Below are positions 12,807 to 21,107 of a stretch of 37,401 nucleotides of DNA, piece by piece. The notes beneath the pieces are model-generated. The model did no database searches and had not been told where the DNA came from. It saw only the letters and a list, made by a program, of their open reading frames with translations. The stretch's first letter is position 1; the number at the start of each line of letters is the position of its first letter. The translations under genes and the position numbers were made by a program. Origin of the DNA: a virus; IMG/VR virus record IMGVR_UViG_3300002514_000032, positions 1 through 37,401 of that record; one strand, written 5' to 3'.

Positions 12807-13721
12807 TTATAATAATGTTATTTCTTTTAGTCCTTCTAATCCACCTAGCTCACCCACATCTTTATCTTTAGGTAATTTAATAAGTCTTATCCTAGTGGTT
12901 AATACTCCACCGTCTAATTTTCTATATAGTTTTTGTGCGTCATCCCACGCGTCACCATCCAAACAAATAATAATATTTTTTTTACAATTATCATATAGTT
13001 TAGACCATAATTTATCACTCACGCTTTTACCTAAAACTGGTATAGAATTATCTATAAAAAACATATCAAAAACGCCTTCAACTAGATATACGTCCTCTTC
13101 CCATTTAATCAAATGTTCGTTAAATATTATTTTATCTTTTTCTGCTTCCGGATTTTTATATTTATTTTTGTGACCTACATACGAGCGGGATACGAAATAA
13201 TTAAGTTCTTCATTTTCATCAAATGATGGTACAATTATTCTTCCCCTATATTTCCCTTCTGTAGTATATCCTATAGAATATTTAGAAATTATTTGGTCAC
13301 TGATGTTTCGTTTACGTAAATAATTATAAGCTTCTTTATATGGGATAGTTAGTTTATTTCCTTTGGTAAAAGAAATGTATTCTCTGGGTAACCTAACATC
13401 TTCGTACTTTCGTTCAGTTTTTTTAATAAACTCACCACCGATTAACTCCCAAGTTGCCTTATTTCTTTTGTTCCCCCACCTTAGAAATAATTTATTAATA
13501 GACCCATGAGTATTGTATGTTTCTGAGCATGCCCAACATTTGTATACCCCTTGGTAATAGTTAACTTCAAAATTACCTTTGCCGTCTCCTTTATCTAATC
13601 CTTTTATATCATACGAACATACGGGACAATCGAAGGATATTTGTCCCTTATTAGGATAATGTGAGTTTATTTCTCCTAAAACGTCCTGTAATAATTCTAA
13701 TAATAGTGGGTTGTCATCCAT
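12807..13721 (-). CDS. DNA primase (zinc-binding plus Toprim, gp61/DnaG-like)
   Basis: A 304-aa primase that makes RNA primers for lagging-strand synthesis. A zinc ribbon is formed by C32-P-V-C35 and C62-W-A-C65. A central region (about 95-200) includes YLRKRNISDQIISKYSIGY and GRIIVPSFD, as in DnaG-type primases. The Toprim part has VYLVEGVFDMFF (catalytic glutamate) and NIIICLDGDAWDDA (DxD). The protein is about the size of T4 gp61 and has no helicase domain; no helicase gene is in the window. A 35-base gap separates it from the RuvC-like gene. I see no convincing TAGATATTTAT box in that gap. Confidence 0.9.
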   Translation of the reverse strand: MDDNPLLLELLQDVLGEINSHYPNKGQISFDCPVCSYDIKGLDKGDGKGNFEVNYYQGVYKCWACSETYNTHGSINKLFLRWGNKRNKATWELIGGEFIKKTERKYEDVRLPREYISFTKGNKLTIPYKEAYNYLRKRNISDQIISKYSIGYTTEGKYRGRIIVPSFDENEELNYFVSRSYVGHKNKYKNPEAEKDKIIFNEHLIKWEEDVYLVEGVFDMFFIDNSIPVLGKSVSDKLWSKLYDNCKKNIIICLDGDAWDDAQKLYRKLDGGVLTTRIRLIKLPKDKDVGELGGLEGLKEITLL

Positions 13722-13756
13722 AAGATAAAGGTATGGAATTTTTAATGGTTAATCAA

Positions 13757-14353
13757 TTACCAAATATTCTTTTGTTTCATGGCTCCTAATACACAGGTAT
13801 ATGCATCTGCCATGTCATAATTTTCTTTTTTTAAGGTGTTGTTACGAGTATACCCCCAAGTTAAGTGTGGTTCTTTGTCTGACACCTTGTTCCAAACAAT
13901 TTGTTTTTTGTCACAACCAACTTCATAATTACCGAATAAAACTTTCCTACCTTTTTTATTTTCCGCCACAAGTTCTGGGAAAGCAAATTTTCTGGAATTA
14001 TAGGTAGAGATGAATTCAGGGACTAAACCTAAAACATCATATATAATTCTAGTTATGAAAGAATTATATCTCATCAGTACAGCAACAGTGCGTATATTAT
14101 TTGAGTTTATTAGGGGTTCTTCTATAATGACTTTGGTTATCCCCACATTTGTATAATCATTTAACTTATCTCTAAACTGACTTGCTTTGACTAACATCTC
14201 CTCTACCTTGTCCTCTAATTTAGGCTTGATGTTTGGTGAAAAGTGGGTTAATTCTAATAATTCTTGGGTGAGAGCGTCAAATAATGCCCATCCTATTGTT
14301 TTAGTAGAAATATCTAACCCTAGTACTTTGGGGGTTTTTCCGGTTTTTTCCAT
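13757..14353 (-). CDS. RuvC-like Holliday junction resolvase
   Basis: A 198-aa protein with an RNase H-like fold of the RuvC type. The acidic active site is visible: D14 in VLGLDISTKTIGWAL, E78/E79 in VIIEEPL, and the C-terminal NYDMADAYTCVLGA with D180 and D183. Such enzymes cut four-way junctions or branched DNA, which T4 achieves with gp49 (a different fold). The gene follows the tail genes after nine bases and precedes the primase, so it marks the change from structural to replication genes without a visible terminator. Confidence 0.85.
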   Translation of the reverse strand: MEKTGKTPKVLGLDISTKTIGWALFDALTQELLELTHFSPNIKPKLEDKVEEMLVKASQFRDKLNDYTNVGITKVIIEEPLINSNNIRTVAVLMRYNSFITRIIYDVLGLVPEFISTYNSRKFAFPELVAENKKGRKVLFGNYEVGCDKKQIVWNKVSDKEPHLTWGYTRNNTLKKENYDMADAYTCVLGAMKQKNIW

Positions 14354-14362
14354 ATAGTAAAG

Positions 14363-15529
14363 TTAGGACCTAAGAACTAATTGTAAAGTAGTGGGTGTGT
14401 TTTTTGCTTTTTCTATTGGTCTATCTGGTTTTGCTATAGCTAATAATCTGTTTTGTGCATCATATAAACCTATTTCAGTTATATATGTGGATGTAACATC
14501 TGTTAAATCCCATACAGAATACACGTCACCAAATGGGGTGGTAAATTGTATGCCAGTATCCGCTCCTCCAGCGCCAAAATTAGGTGAATTTGCGTTCGCC
14601 GCGGTTTGATTTTCTGTAACATAGAATTCTCCAGAATCTGCTAAAATATTAATTTCCATTAAGATGTCCCGTTGGAATGAATAAAATTCACATGATGCCG
14701 ATGTAACTGATGTAAAATGGATTTGGGTAAAAGCTGAACTAGCTCCTGGATATAAGTGTGTTCCTCCTGTGGAACCCGACATATAAGCAAAATTGTTTAT
14801 AATAAGTGGGTGTGTCAATACCGCGAATCCTTTATCTAAATAACAAATACCTACTGGTAAATCTTGTGCTTGTGCATAAGCTTTAGGTGTGTTAGATGAA
14901 GATACTGTATCAGTAAATCTAAAATTATCCACTCCCGCTCCAGCGTATCCTGTTGGTGTTATCCCTAACGTCCATCCGTCTGCCCAACTGGTAATATTTG
15001 TGTTAGTATCGGCTAAACTTGGTGCTTTAATGTCGTCAGAAAAGAGAAATGCTACGTTGGATGATGCTAACCCAGGTGTTCCCGCTGGATTTCCTTGTAT
15101 AACAGGATTTCCGAAATACTCCGCGTTTGTTGAGTTATCCGATGACATAGGTAATGGTTCGTAATAAGAACTGTATAAATTCATAGTCCCTCCGGTATTC
15201 ATCGGTATTTTTAGTTTCATAGTTCTTCCATCTATTAACTCACCGTAAGTTGATGCTGGCACATCCACTACAATTATATTGTCTGTAGTTAATCCTGACA
15301 TCCCATTTCTTGCCCAAGTTGACAGGTAGGATATAGTTTGAGATGATAGCATTGGTAGGTTAAAGGATGAGTATAAGTTAGAAAATGCTCTTCCGTTTGT
15401 TGGGTTATTTTGTGCTGCTGTAAAAGTTAGTGTAGTACCACTATTTTGTGTCCAACCACTTACTGAAAACGGTGTTAGTACTGTTCTTATGCTTTTTTGA
15501 TTAGGTTGTATTTTTTTAAGTTTTCCCAT
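14363..15529 (-). CDS. Tail/baseplate appendage protein with C-terminal ITEIGLYD module
   Basis: A 388-aa protein rich in S, T, N and G, with the beta-type composition of phage tail appendages. The C-terminal part holds YITEIGLYDAQNRLLAIAKP, a pattern widespread in phage tail-fibre and baseplate proteins. The same motif ends the 797-aa protein of this window (ITEIGLFDNENGFPDLMAIA), so the two share this module. The N-terminus starts with a basic stretch (GKLKKIQPNQKSIRTVLTPF) and differs from the neighbours. It is the last gene of the structural run and starts one base after the end of the 143-aa gene. The precise position in the virion is unknown. Confidence 0.7.
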   Translation of the reverse strand: MGKLKKIQPNQKSIRTVLTPFSVSGWTQNSGTTLTFTAAQNNPTNGRAFSNLYSSFNLPMLSSQTISYLSTWARNGMSGLTTDNIIVVDVPASTYGELIDGRTMKLKIPMNTGGTMNLYSSYYEPLPMSSDNSTNAEYFGNPVIQGNPAGTPGLASSNVAFLFSDDIKAPSLADTNTNITSWADGWTLGITPTGYAGAGVDNFRFTDTVSSSNTPKAYAQAQDLPVGICYLDKGFAVLTHPLIINNFAYMSGSTGGTHLYPGASSAFTQIHFTSVTSASCEFYSFQRDILMEINILADSGEFYVTENQTAANANSPNFGAGGADTGIQFTTPFGDVYSVWDLTDVTSTYITEIGLYDAQNRLLAIAKPDRPIEKAKNTPTTLQLVLRS

Positions 15530-15530
15530 T

Positions 15531-15962
15531 TTAAATCCAGTTTTTATAGTTTGGTGAGTTAGGATTAGTTTCTAATCTTAATGACGCTCTACCCGGAAAG
15601 TAAAGTTTTATAGTGTGAAATGGACTAGATTCCTTTCTTCCGTTATTATTTTCTTGTATTCCAGGAAATACATTGTTAGATGTTAATCTCGTATCCGCTG
15701 GATAATCTACATACCATATTTTTCCCGCGTTAGGGGGACTTAATACGGATATATATTTTGATGTTTTATATTGGGCACTGTATTCTCCTGGTGTCCCAAA
15801 AAATTTCAGCCCTCCTTTGGATGGCATCACATCCACAAACCTATTTCTCCCACCACCAACTCTTTGTTGGTCAAAATAAAGGATAGGTTGCCTATTTGCT
15901 TTAATACTGTTTTCAGTATAATTTATATTTTCTCTGTACCACGTTAACGATGCTATATTCAT
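15531..15962 (-). CDS. Small structural-region protein, unknown
   Basis: A 143-aa basic, beta-rich protein without membrane segments or cysteines. The sequence shows many aromatic, glycine and asparagine residues (for example VDYPADTRLTSNNVFPG and KLYFPGRASLRLETNP). I do not recognise it. It stands between two tail proteins, six bases after the 627-aa gene and one base before the 388-aa gene. It is therefore probably a tail or baseplate component, or a chaperone for one. No motif supports a more specific call. Confidence 0.65.
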   Translation of the reverse strand: MNIASLTWYRENINYTENSIKANRQPILYFDQQRVGGGRNRFVDVMPSKGGLKFFGTPGEYSAQYKTSKYISVLSPPNAGKIWYVDYPADTRLTSNNVFPGIQENNNGRKESSPFHTIKLYFPGRASLRLETNPNSPNYKNWI

Positions 15963-15968
15963 AATATT

Positions 15969-17852
15969 CTATATTTCTTGTCCGCTTATTACTTTTCTAA
16001 ATAAATTCTTTCCTGTACTAGTTTGCCATGTAGTAGCTGCTCCTGTAAGGTAACTATACCCTCTTGGGTCTGTGGAGTGACTCGCTAATGTAGCACCATC
16101 TTCTCCATAAAACTTAAAGGTTGCATTGTCAAAAATCCTATAATAGTTTTCAGACCCCACTCTTGTATAAACAATTGATTCTTTGACCGCGTCTTTATTG
16201 AATACAAAATTTACTGTTACTTTACACGGTATTGAATTTGGTGATTCTGTAGAGTACACTTTCCACGTTACTGGTATGGATATATTATACCCACTTATAC
16301 TTGTTCCAGATAATCCAGCTTTAAACCCACCCGAATAGGTGTTAGTTTCCCAATACATACTATTTTGTCCCGCTATACCTATAAAGATATCATCCGCCAT
16401 CTTATATGACCTAGTAGCTAATGTATAGTAAGGTTTTTGTTGGGCGAGTACTTGACTTGACTCGGTAGCTATTCCGGCGTCACTAGATGGATAGATACTT
16501 AGATATGGAGCGGAAGATTTAAATCCTTGTTGGCTTCTATTCCAGTTTGATGAGTATTCGAGGTTTCCTAGTAGTAATCCAAATGTATCACTTGGGTGAG
16601 GTGTGTCGGTTATTTCTAACCCTACAGCACCGTTACCATTAACTGGTACGTATCTATTTCCAACATCAGTTAATCGGGATAACTTAATTGGGTAATATAA
16701 AGGACTGATAGAAAGATTGTTAACTATATTAAGTACCATTCTACAAGTTGGTATGGTGGTACTAATATTATTATACCCTGGATTACCTAATGCGTCACTA
16801 CCCAGTCCTACCATACTTTCCATATCTACTGCAGTCACAAAACCTATAAATGTATTTGTTATATCTACCTCAGCTCCCGACCATCCATTTAAGGTATTAT
16901 CCATATTAAATACAGGATATGCACCACCTTTTGTGTTCCATGGATTGATTCCACCCGCGTTTATATATCCCATACCGTAAGCAGCAAATCCAATAGATGC
17001 AGCTCCCGCCCCTAACTTATATTTACTAGCTTTTTCATCTATTCCAGGTGAAAATAATAAAGAAAAGGGAGATGCTATATTTACTCCAGTAATATTAGTG
17101 CCTTTAAAATTAAGTCCATTTTCTTCTCCTCTACTCATAAACGCTCCACCAGCTAAAGCTAATGCATTATAATATGAGTAGTCTTTTTCTGGTACTAGTT
17201 TTACATTGTGAGTGTTATACTCTGCTCCATCGTATACTTTTGTAGTTTCCCAAATGTCTAAATATTGACTTATACCGTACTCGGAGAGTTTATTAAGAAA
17301 TTGTGAATAGTCACTATTGCTTTCTAACCCTAAAGTGGTTCCGAAGTAAGCGTTAGTGTTAGTTAGTATATTACTTGGGTCAGAAGATAGAATATCTTTA
17401 TGGTCACCAACATATCGAGAAGCTAATAATTTAGTTAAAACGAAGTAGTCATGTAAATAACAATCAATAACCAGATTATTTCTATAATATTTTAAAGTGT
17501 TGTCCGGTTGTCTTACACCAACCGCTACATAACTTCTGTCTATTTTAAGTTGGGTTTTTCCTTCGGGGGTCATCCATACTATGTTTCTTTGTTTGTATCC
17601 CGCGTTAACTTCACTTTTATATGTGTTTTTAATTCCTGTAACATCTGTTAAATACCCTAATTGTGCAGAATCATTAGAAGTACTTGTAGTGTCTGCATGC
17701 AATTGTGAATTCCTGTAATCAATATCCCCATCTGAAATTGCAAATTTATCAAATAAGTTTATAAAATTACCTCCTTGGCTTATTCTATTACGGCCTTCTT
17801 CGGTTAACTCTATAGTTAATGTTGTTGCTGTTTGTGCACTTATATATCCCAT
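15969..17852 (-). CDS. Tail/baseplate protein with shared LTEEGR N-terminal module
   Basis: A 627-aa protein of typical virion composition. Its first 50 residues contain LTEEGRNRISQGG, NLFDKFAISDGDIDYRNS, which match the 259-aa protein (LTDYGKSLFNYGG, NAIDKFGLSDEDIDYRRF) and more weakly the 797-aa protein (LTDAGRKKLSEG). I infer an attachment module that docks several different appendages to one site. The rest is unique, rich in G, S, N and Y, with a long run of alternating beta-type segments. A variant of the TAGATATTTAT box is 18 bases before the ATG, in a leader that resembles the one at 32687-32716. The exact role (fibre, baseplate or collar) cannot be told. Confidence 0.75.
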   Translation of the reverse strand: MGYISAQTATTLTIELTEEGRNRISQGGNFINLFDKFAISDGDIDYRNSQLHADTTSTSNDSAQLGYLTDVTGIKNTYKSEVNAGYKQRNIVWMTPEGKTQLKIDRSYVAVGVRQPDNTLKYYRNNLVIDCYLHDYFVLTKLLASRYVGDHKDILSSDPSNILTNTNAYFGTTLGLESNSDYSQFLNKLSEYGISQYLDIWETTKVYDGAEYNTHNVKLVPEKDYSYYNALALAGGAFMSRGEENGLNFKGTNITGVNIASPFSLLFSPGIDEKASKYKLGAGAASIGFAAYGMGYINAGGINPWNTKGGAYPVFNMDNTLNGWSGAEVDITNTFIGFVTAVDMESMVGLGSDALGNPGYNNISTTIPTCRMVLNIVNNLSISPLYYPIKLSRLTDVGNRYVPVNGNGAVGLEITDTPHPSDTFGLLLGNLEYSSNWNRSQQGFKSSAPYLSIYPSSDAGIATESSQVLAQQKPYYTLATRSYKMADDIFIGIAGQNSMYWETNTYSGGFKAGLSGTSISGYNISIPVTWKVYSTESPNSIPCKVTVNFVFNKDAVKESIVYTRVGSENYYRIFDNATFKFYGEDGATLASHSTDPRGYSYLTGAATTWQTSTGKNLFRKVISGQEI

Positions 17853-17870
17853 ACTTTATACTATTATTAT

Positions 17871-17881
17871 ATAATTATCTA
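17871..17881 (-). promoter_or_regulatory. Variant TAGATAATTAT box, 18 nt before ATG of the 627-aa gene
   Basis: Ten of eleven bases match the box at 32700-32710. The flanking TTAAGTA upstream and AAAGTATGGG over the start codon are shared with that site, so the two leaders look related. Confidence 0.35.
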
Positions 17882-17895
17882 CTTAATTATTTTAT

Positions 17896-18675
17896 TTAAA
17901 TACATTTTAAACAATCTCCATTACACGGTGATAGATTACCTAATTGTTTACACAACACACAAAATACTTCTTTATCACCACAGAAATCTGTAATATTTAA
18001 ATTATTTTCTTTCATGCATCCTAAAAAACTACTTAAATCTTTATTATCGACTTTCCCGTCTCCGTTGAAGTCTCCTACTAACTCTCTATTCTTAGTTTTT
18101 CCTCCCAATAAACTCAAGAATATTTTTAAATCTTCTCCGTCTATTCTTCCGTCACCATTAAAATCTGCACATGTATAACAGTAAGATGGAAAATAGTTGG
18201 TTACTGATTTATTTAATGTCCAACAACTACTTATGCTACCACTTTGTGGGTTTTCTATGGTATCTTCTTGTTCGGGTTTTTTATAATTTAACCAAATAGT
18301 GGAAGGTATCGGATTAACCCCCACTGAGGTACTATAAAAATTAACAACCCCACTTTGTATTTCAAATCTTGGACCAACCATAATTGTGGAATTGGGCATA
18401 CCATATGTGTTATTAAAACTGTCCTCTTCACCACCTCTAGCGTCTGGTAAATCATAAAAACAATCTGAAGTTAAAGCACTAGAACCTATTTGTGACACAC
18501 AATCCCCACTCCCTACAAATCTACGGTAATCAATATCTTCATCAGATAACCCAAATTTATCTATAGCGTTAAAAAAACCTCCTCCATAATTAAATAAACT
18601 TTTGCCATAATCTGTTAAATAAACCCTAAAGGTATTTCCTGATATACCATTGTTATATATATTTAAAAACCCCAT
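17896..18675 (-). CDS. Tail protein with two dockerin-type calcium loops
   Basis: A 259-aa protein. Residues 1-51 are the same docking module as in the 627-aa protein. A beta-type middle part follows. At 171-182 and 202-213 are two perfect EF-hand-like loops, DFNGDGRIDGED and DFNGDGKVDNKD, each followed by a helix (LKIFLSLL, LSSFLGCM), 31 residues apart. This is the layout of a type I dockerin domain (two DxNxDG..D loops with helices), which in cellulosomes and other secreted assemblies binds cohesins in a calcium-dependent way. The last 40 residues are cysteine-rich (eight Cys), suggesting disulfides or metal. A dockerin in a phage tail protein is unusual; it could bind a partner virion protein, a host cohesin, or simply be a calcium-stabilised fold. 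Confidence 0.8.
   Translation of the reverse strand: MGFLNIYNNGISGNTFRVYLTDYGKSLFNYGGGFFNAIDKFGLSDEDIDYRRFVGSGDCVSQIGSSALTSDCFYDLPDARGGEEDSFNNTYGMPNSTIMVGPRFEIQSGVVNFYSTSVGVNPIPSTIWLNYKKPEQEDTIENPQSGSISSCWTLNKSVTNYFPSYCYTCADFNGDGRIDGEDLKIFLSLLGGKTKNRELVGDFNGDGKVDNKDLSSFLGCMKENNLNITDFCGDKEVFCVLCKQLGNLSPCNGDCLKCI
18037..18165 (-). other. Dockerin-like calcium-binding loop pair
   Basis: The DNA for the two loops and the connecting helix. Loop 1 is at 18130-18165 and loop 2 at 18037-18072. All calcium-coordinating positions (D1, N3, D5, D/E12) are intact in both copies. Confidence 0.8.
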
Positions 18676-21068
18676 TAAAAATCAATAGCTATTGTAAATT
18701 GTTGGGTTCCACTTCTTAACACAGGTGACTGCAGTTTTGCAATAGCCATTAAATCGGGGAATCCGTTTTCATTATCAAATAAACCAATTTCAGTTATTTT
18801 TATATCCGCTGCTGGAGCTGGTGATACCGCTAAATTATAATCTACCCATGTAGGATTTGTTGATGTTAAATATTGGTTTGACCCAAGTTGTACTACATGT
18901 TTCATTTCATATATTGTTGCCATAATATCCGTTTCTAGTGTACCATATAAAAAGTATTCATCACCGAATTGTAATTCACCAGTTTTTCCGTTTTCAGGTA
19001 TAAGGATAAAATTATTTAAATTATAATCTACCATAGATGAATAGTTGCTACAATTACTATCAGTATAGTCTGCCGTTATATAGAATGTATGTCCAATTAA
19101 ATTAGTGGCTATTATTTTATCACCATATACATGGTTTGGTATTTCATTTGTTACGTTTCTATATTCCCAATTTGCTGCGTTTAGTGTAGAGCCATTAGGC
19201 ACTAGCTGAGTTAGGATGTATAGTCGGTCTGCGTCAAAACCAGTACCATTAGTAGCTAGGTCTCTTAAATATGGAAATTCTGAACCAAATGTGAATCCGA
19301 CATCAAAAGCTAGTTCTCCTACCCCTTTAGTTTCAGAGACATAATAATTACAATGTAATCCTGTAGTCCCAGACCCAGTATTCACGAATAAATAAGTCAT
19401 ATATAGTTGGTCACCGGTATTTTGTACCGCTCCCTCTGTACATCCCGATGCACAGGTACTACCAGCGGGGAATTTTTCGGTTTTTGCAGCTGGTAAAGTC
19501 CAACTTCTGTTTGATTTATAAGACATTGCTGCTAATAGCTCTTCGTCATCAATTACCAACATCTTATAGTCTGGAAATACTTTACCTACCCGATTAGGTG
19601 TGTCACCACTACCTACATTGTCATCCCATAAATGAAAATAACGTAACCCCAAATCATTCATATTTGAATTCATATTTGATTGCATAACATGTGGGTTACC
19701 TGGAAAAGCATCTGGATAATTAGGTGGGTCCACATAAAATGTCTGTCCTAAAATATTTTCGTTACCAGCTCCAGTACCATCACCAGAACCATTGACATTT
19801 TTCTTATGCCACATTAACCAAGGAAGGTGTAGTTTGAAATTCTTCGCTTCACCTATAGTGCTTACTGGGTTATATCCCTGTGTTTTCATAGCGAATTTTT
19901 CACCATAAAAATCTGTAGTTGTGTTATTGGTATAATGAATCATCCCTGCACATTTTTGTTCAGATGGTAAAACAACTCTAATATTATCAAAAGAATCTAA
20001 ATACCATGTCCCTCCTATTTTTTGAGGGTTGTACACTCCTTCAGCTACTTGGTTACTGAACGTTTGTCCGTTATCACTTTCTAATCCGAAATATTCTTTA
20101 GACCCACAATACCCACTTGACCCATAAAAATCTTTATTTTCATAAGTTAATGTATTTACACCCGCAACTGTATGGGTCCAATTTATATTCATGTTCCATA
20201 TTTTAACATCGTTAGTTATACATCCAGCACAATTATTAAAAGATAATGTGTCATCACACCAATATGTTCCAGTTGTAGCTGTATTATATATACTATTAGT
20301 TGTAAGTGGATTAGCAGAAAAAGCTGGATAAACCCTAACATGGACACACGTTGCGGAAAGTGCTGACATTGCAGCGTGAGGCCATAAATTTGGAAGATAC
20401 CTATCTACTGTTAAGTCAATAATAGTGTTTGTTTGAGCTGAATTAGTATTTCCAGCTAATATTTGATAGAATAGTGTTTGTGAAGCGGCTGTATAATTAA
20501 GTTCGTAGCAACTATTACCTGAATATTCGTAAGTTACCGAAATTAAGTCACCTACTACAGGTGTATAATATTGATTGGTACATGTACCACTTACTAGTTG
20601 TAGATTGGTTGTTCCTGTCATTGCACTTGGACATAAGTTCCAATTTGATGACAAGGTATAGTCTGCTCCAGTTTGTGCGGAAAATGATGTGTACGACCCA
20701 TCAGCGTTTGTTGTACCACTAAAGAAACCTCTCGCTGTTGCGGTATTAAACACCTCTGTATATTCATGTTGTGGGAGTGTTGGTCCAAAAGTATCTCCCG
20801 TAGAGATTCCTCCTAGTATAGGATATTTCACATGCCCTTTATTCTTTTCGGGTTGGGGTAATAGGTTTTGTGCGTTGTGTTCTGCTTGTAAAATATTAAT
20901 TCCTCCGGTCTGAGTGGGTAACTGACTGTAGCAATCATAACATATTTCACTATCCCCTAATTGGAATAATCCTATATTTAATTTCCCTTCTGAAAGTTTT
21001 TTCCTTCCAGCGTCCGTTAATCTAGCTACGATAGCTCCTTGCGTACTGTTTTTAATTATATAACTCAT
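18675..21068 (-). CDS. Tail/baseplate protein with N-terminal LTDAGR and C-terminal ITEIGLFD modules
   Basis: A 797-aa protein. The N-terminus (YIIKNSTQGAIVARLTDAGR, then QLGDSEICYDCY) is a form of the module that also heads the 627-aa and 259-aa proteins. The C-terminus (ITEIGLFDNENGF, LMAIAKLQSP) is shared with the 388-aa protein. From memory, proteins with this head and tail are common among virion proteins of uncultured marine phages. The 700-residue middle is beta-rich, with many N, T, Y and W and scattered cysteines. It is probably an exposed tail appendage. It starts after a 39-base gap that contains a weaker form of the recurring box, and ends with a one-base overlap (TAATG) on the dockerin gene. 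Confidence 0.75.
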   Translation of the reverse strand: MSYIIKNSTQGAIVARLTDAGRKKLSEGKLNIGLFQLGDSEICYDCYSQLPTQTGGINILQAEHNAQNLLPQPEKNKGHVKYPILGGISTGDTFGPTLPQHEYTEVFNTATARGFFSGTTNADGSYTSFSAQTGADYTLSSNWNLCPSAMTGTTNLQLVSGTCTNQYYTPVVGDLISVTYEYSGNSCYELNYTAASQTLFYQILAGNTNSAQTNTIIDLTVDRYLPNLWPHAAMSALSATCVHVRVYPAFSANPLTTNSIYNTATTGTYWCDDTLSFNNCAGCITNDVKIWNMNINWTHTVAGVNTLTYENKDFYGSSGYCGSKEYFGLESDNGQTFSNQVAEGVYNPQKIGGTWYLDSFDNIRVVLPSEQKCAGMIHYTNNTTTDFYGEKFAMKTQGYNPVSTIGEAKNFKLHLPWLMWHKKNVNGSGDGTGAGNENILGQTFYVDPPNYPDAFPGNPHVMQSNMNSNMNDLGLRYFHLWDDNVGSGDTPNRVGKVFPDYKMLVIDDEELLAAMSYKSNRSWTLPAAKTEKFPAGSTCASGCTEGAVQNTGDQLYMTYLFVNTGSGTTGLHCNYYVSETKGVGELAFDVGFTFGSEFPYLRDLATNGTGFDADRLYILTQLVPNGSTLNAANWEYRNVTNEIPNHVYGDKIIATNLIGHTFYITADYTDSNCSNYSSMVDYNLNNFILIPENGKTGELQFGDEYFLYGTLETDIMATIYEMKHVVQLGSNQYLTSTNPTWVDYNLAVSPAPAADIKITEIGLFDNENGFPDLMAIAKLQSPVLRSGTQQFTIAIDF

Positions 21069-21086
21069 AATGTTTATTCTTTAATT

Positions 21087-21097
21087 ATAAATACCTT
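21087..21097 (-). promoter_or_regulatory. Variant AAGGTATTTAT box, 18 nt before ATG of the 797-aa gene
   Basis: Nine of eleven bases match TAGATATTTAT, at the same 18-base distance from the ATG as the copy before the 627-aa gene. The match is modest in this AT-rich DNA. Confidence 0.3.
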
Positions 21098-21107
21098 TCA
21101 TTTTAAT

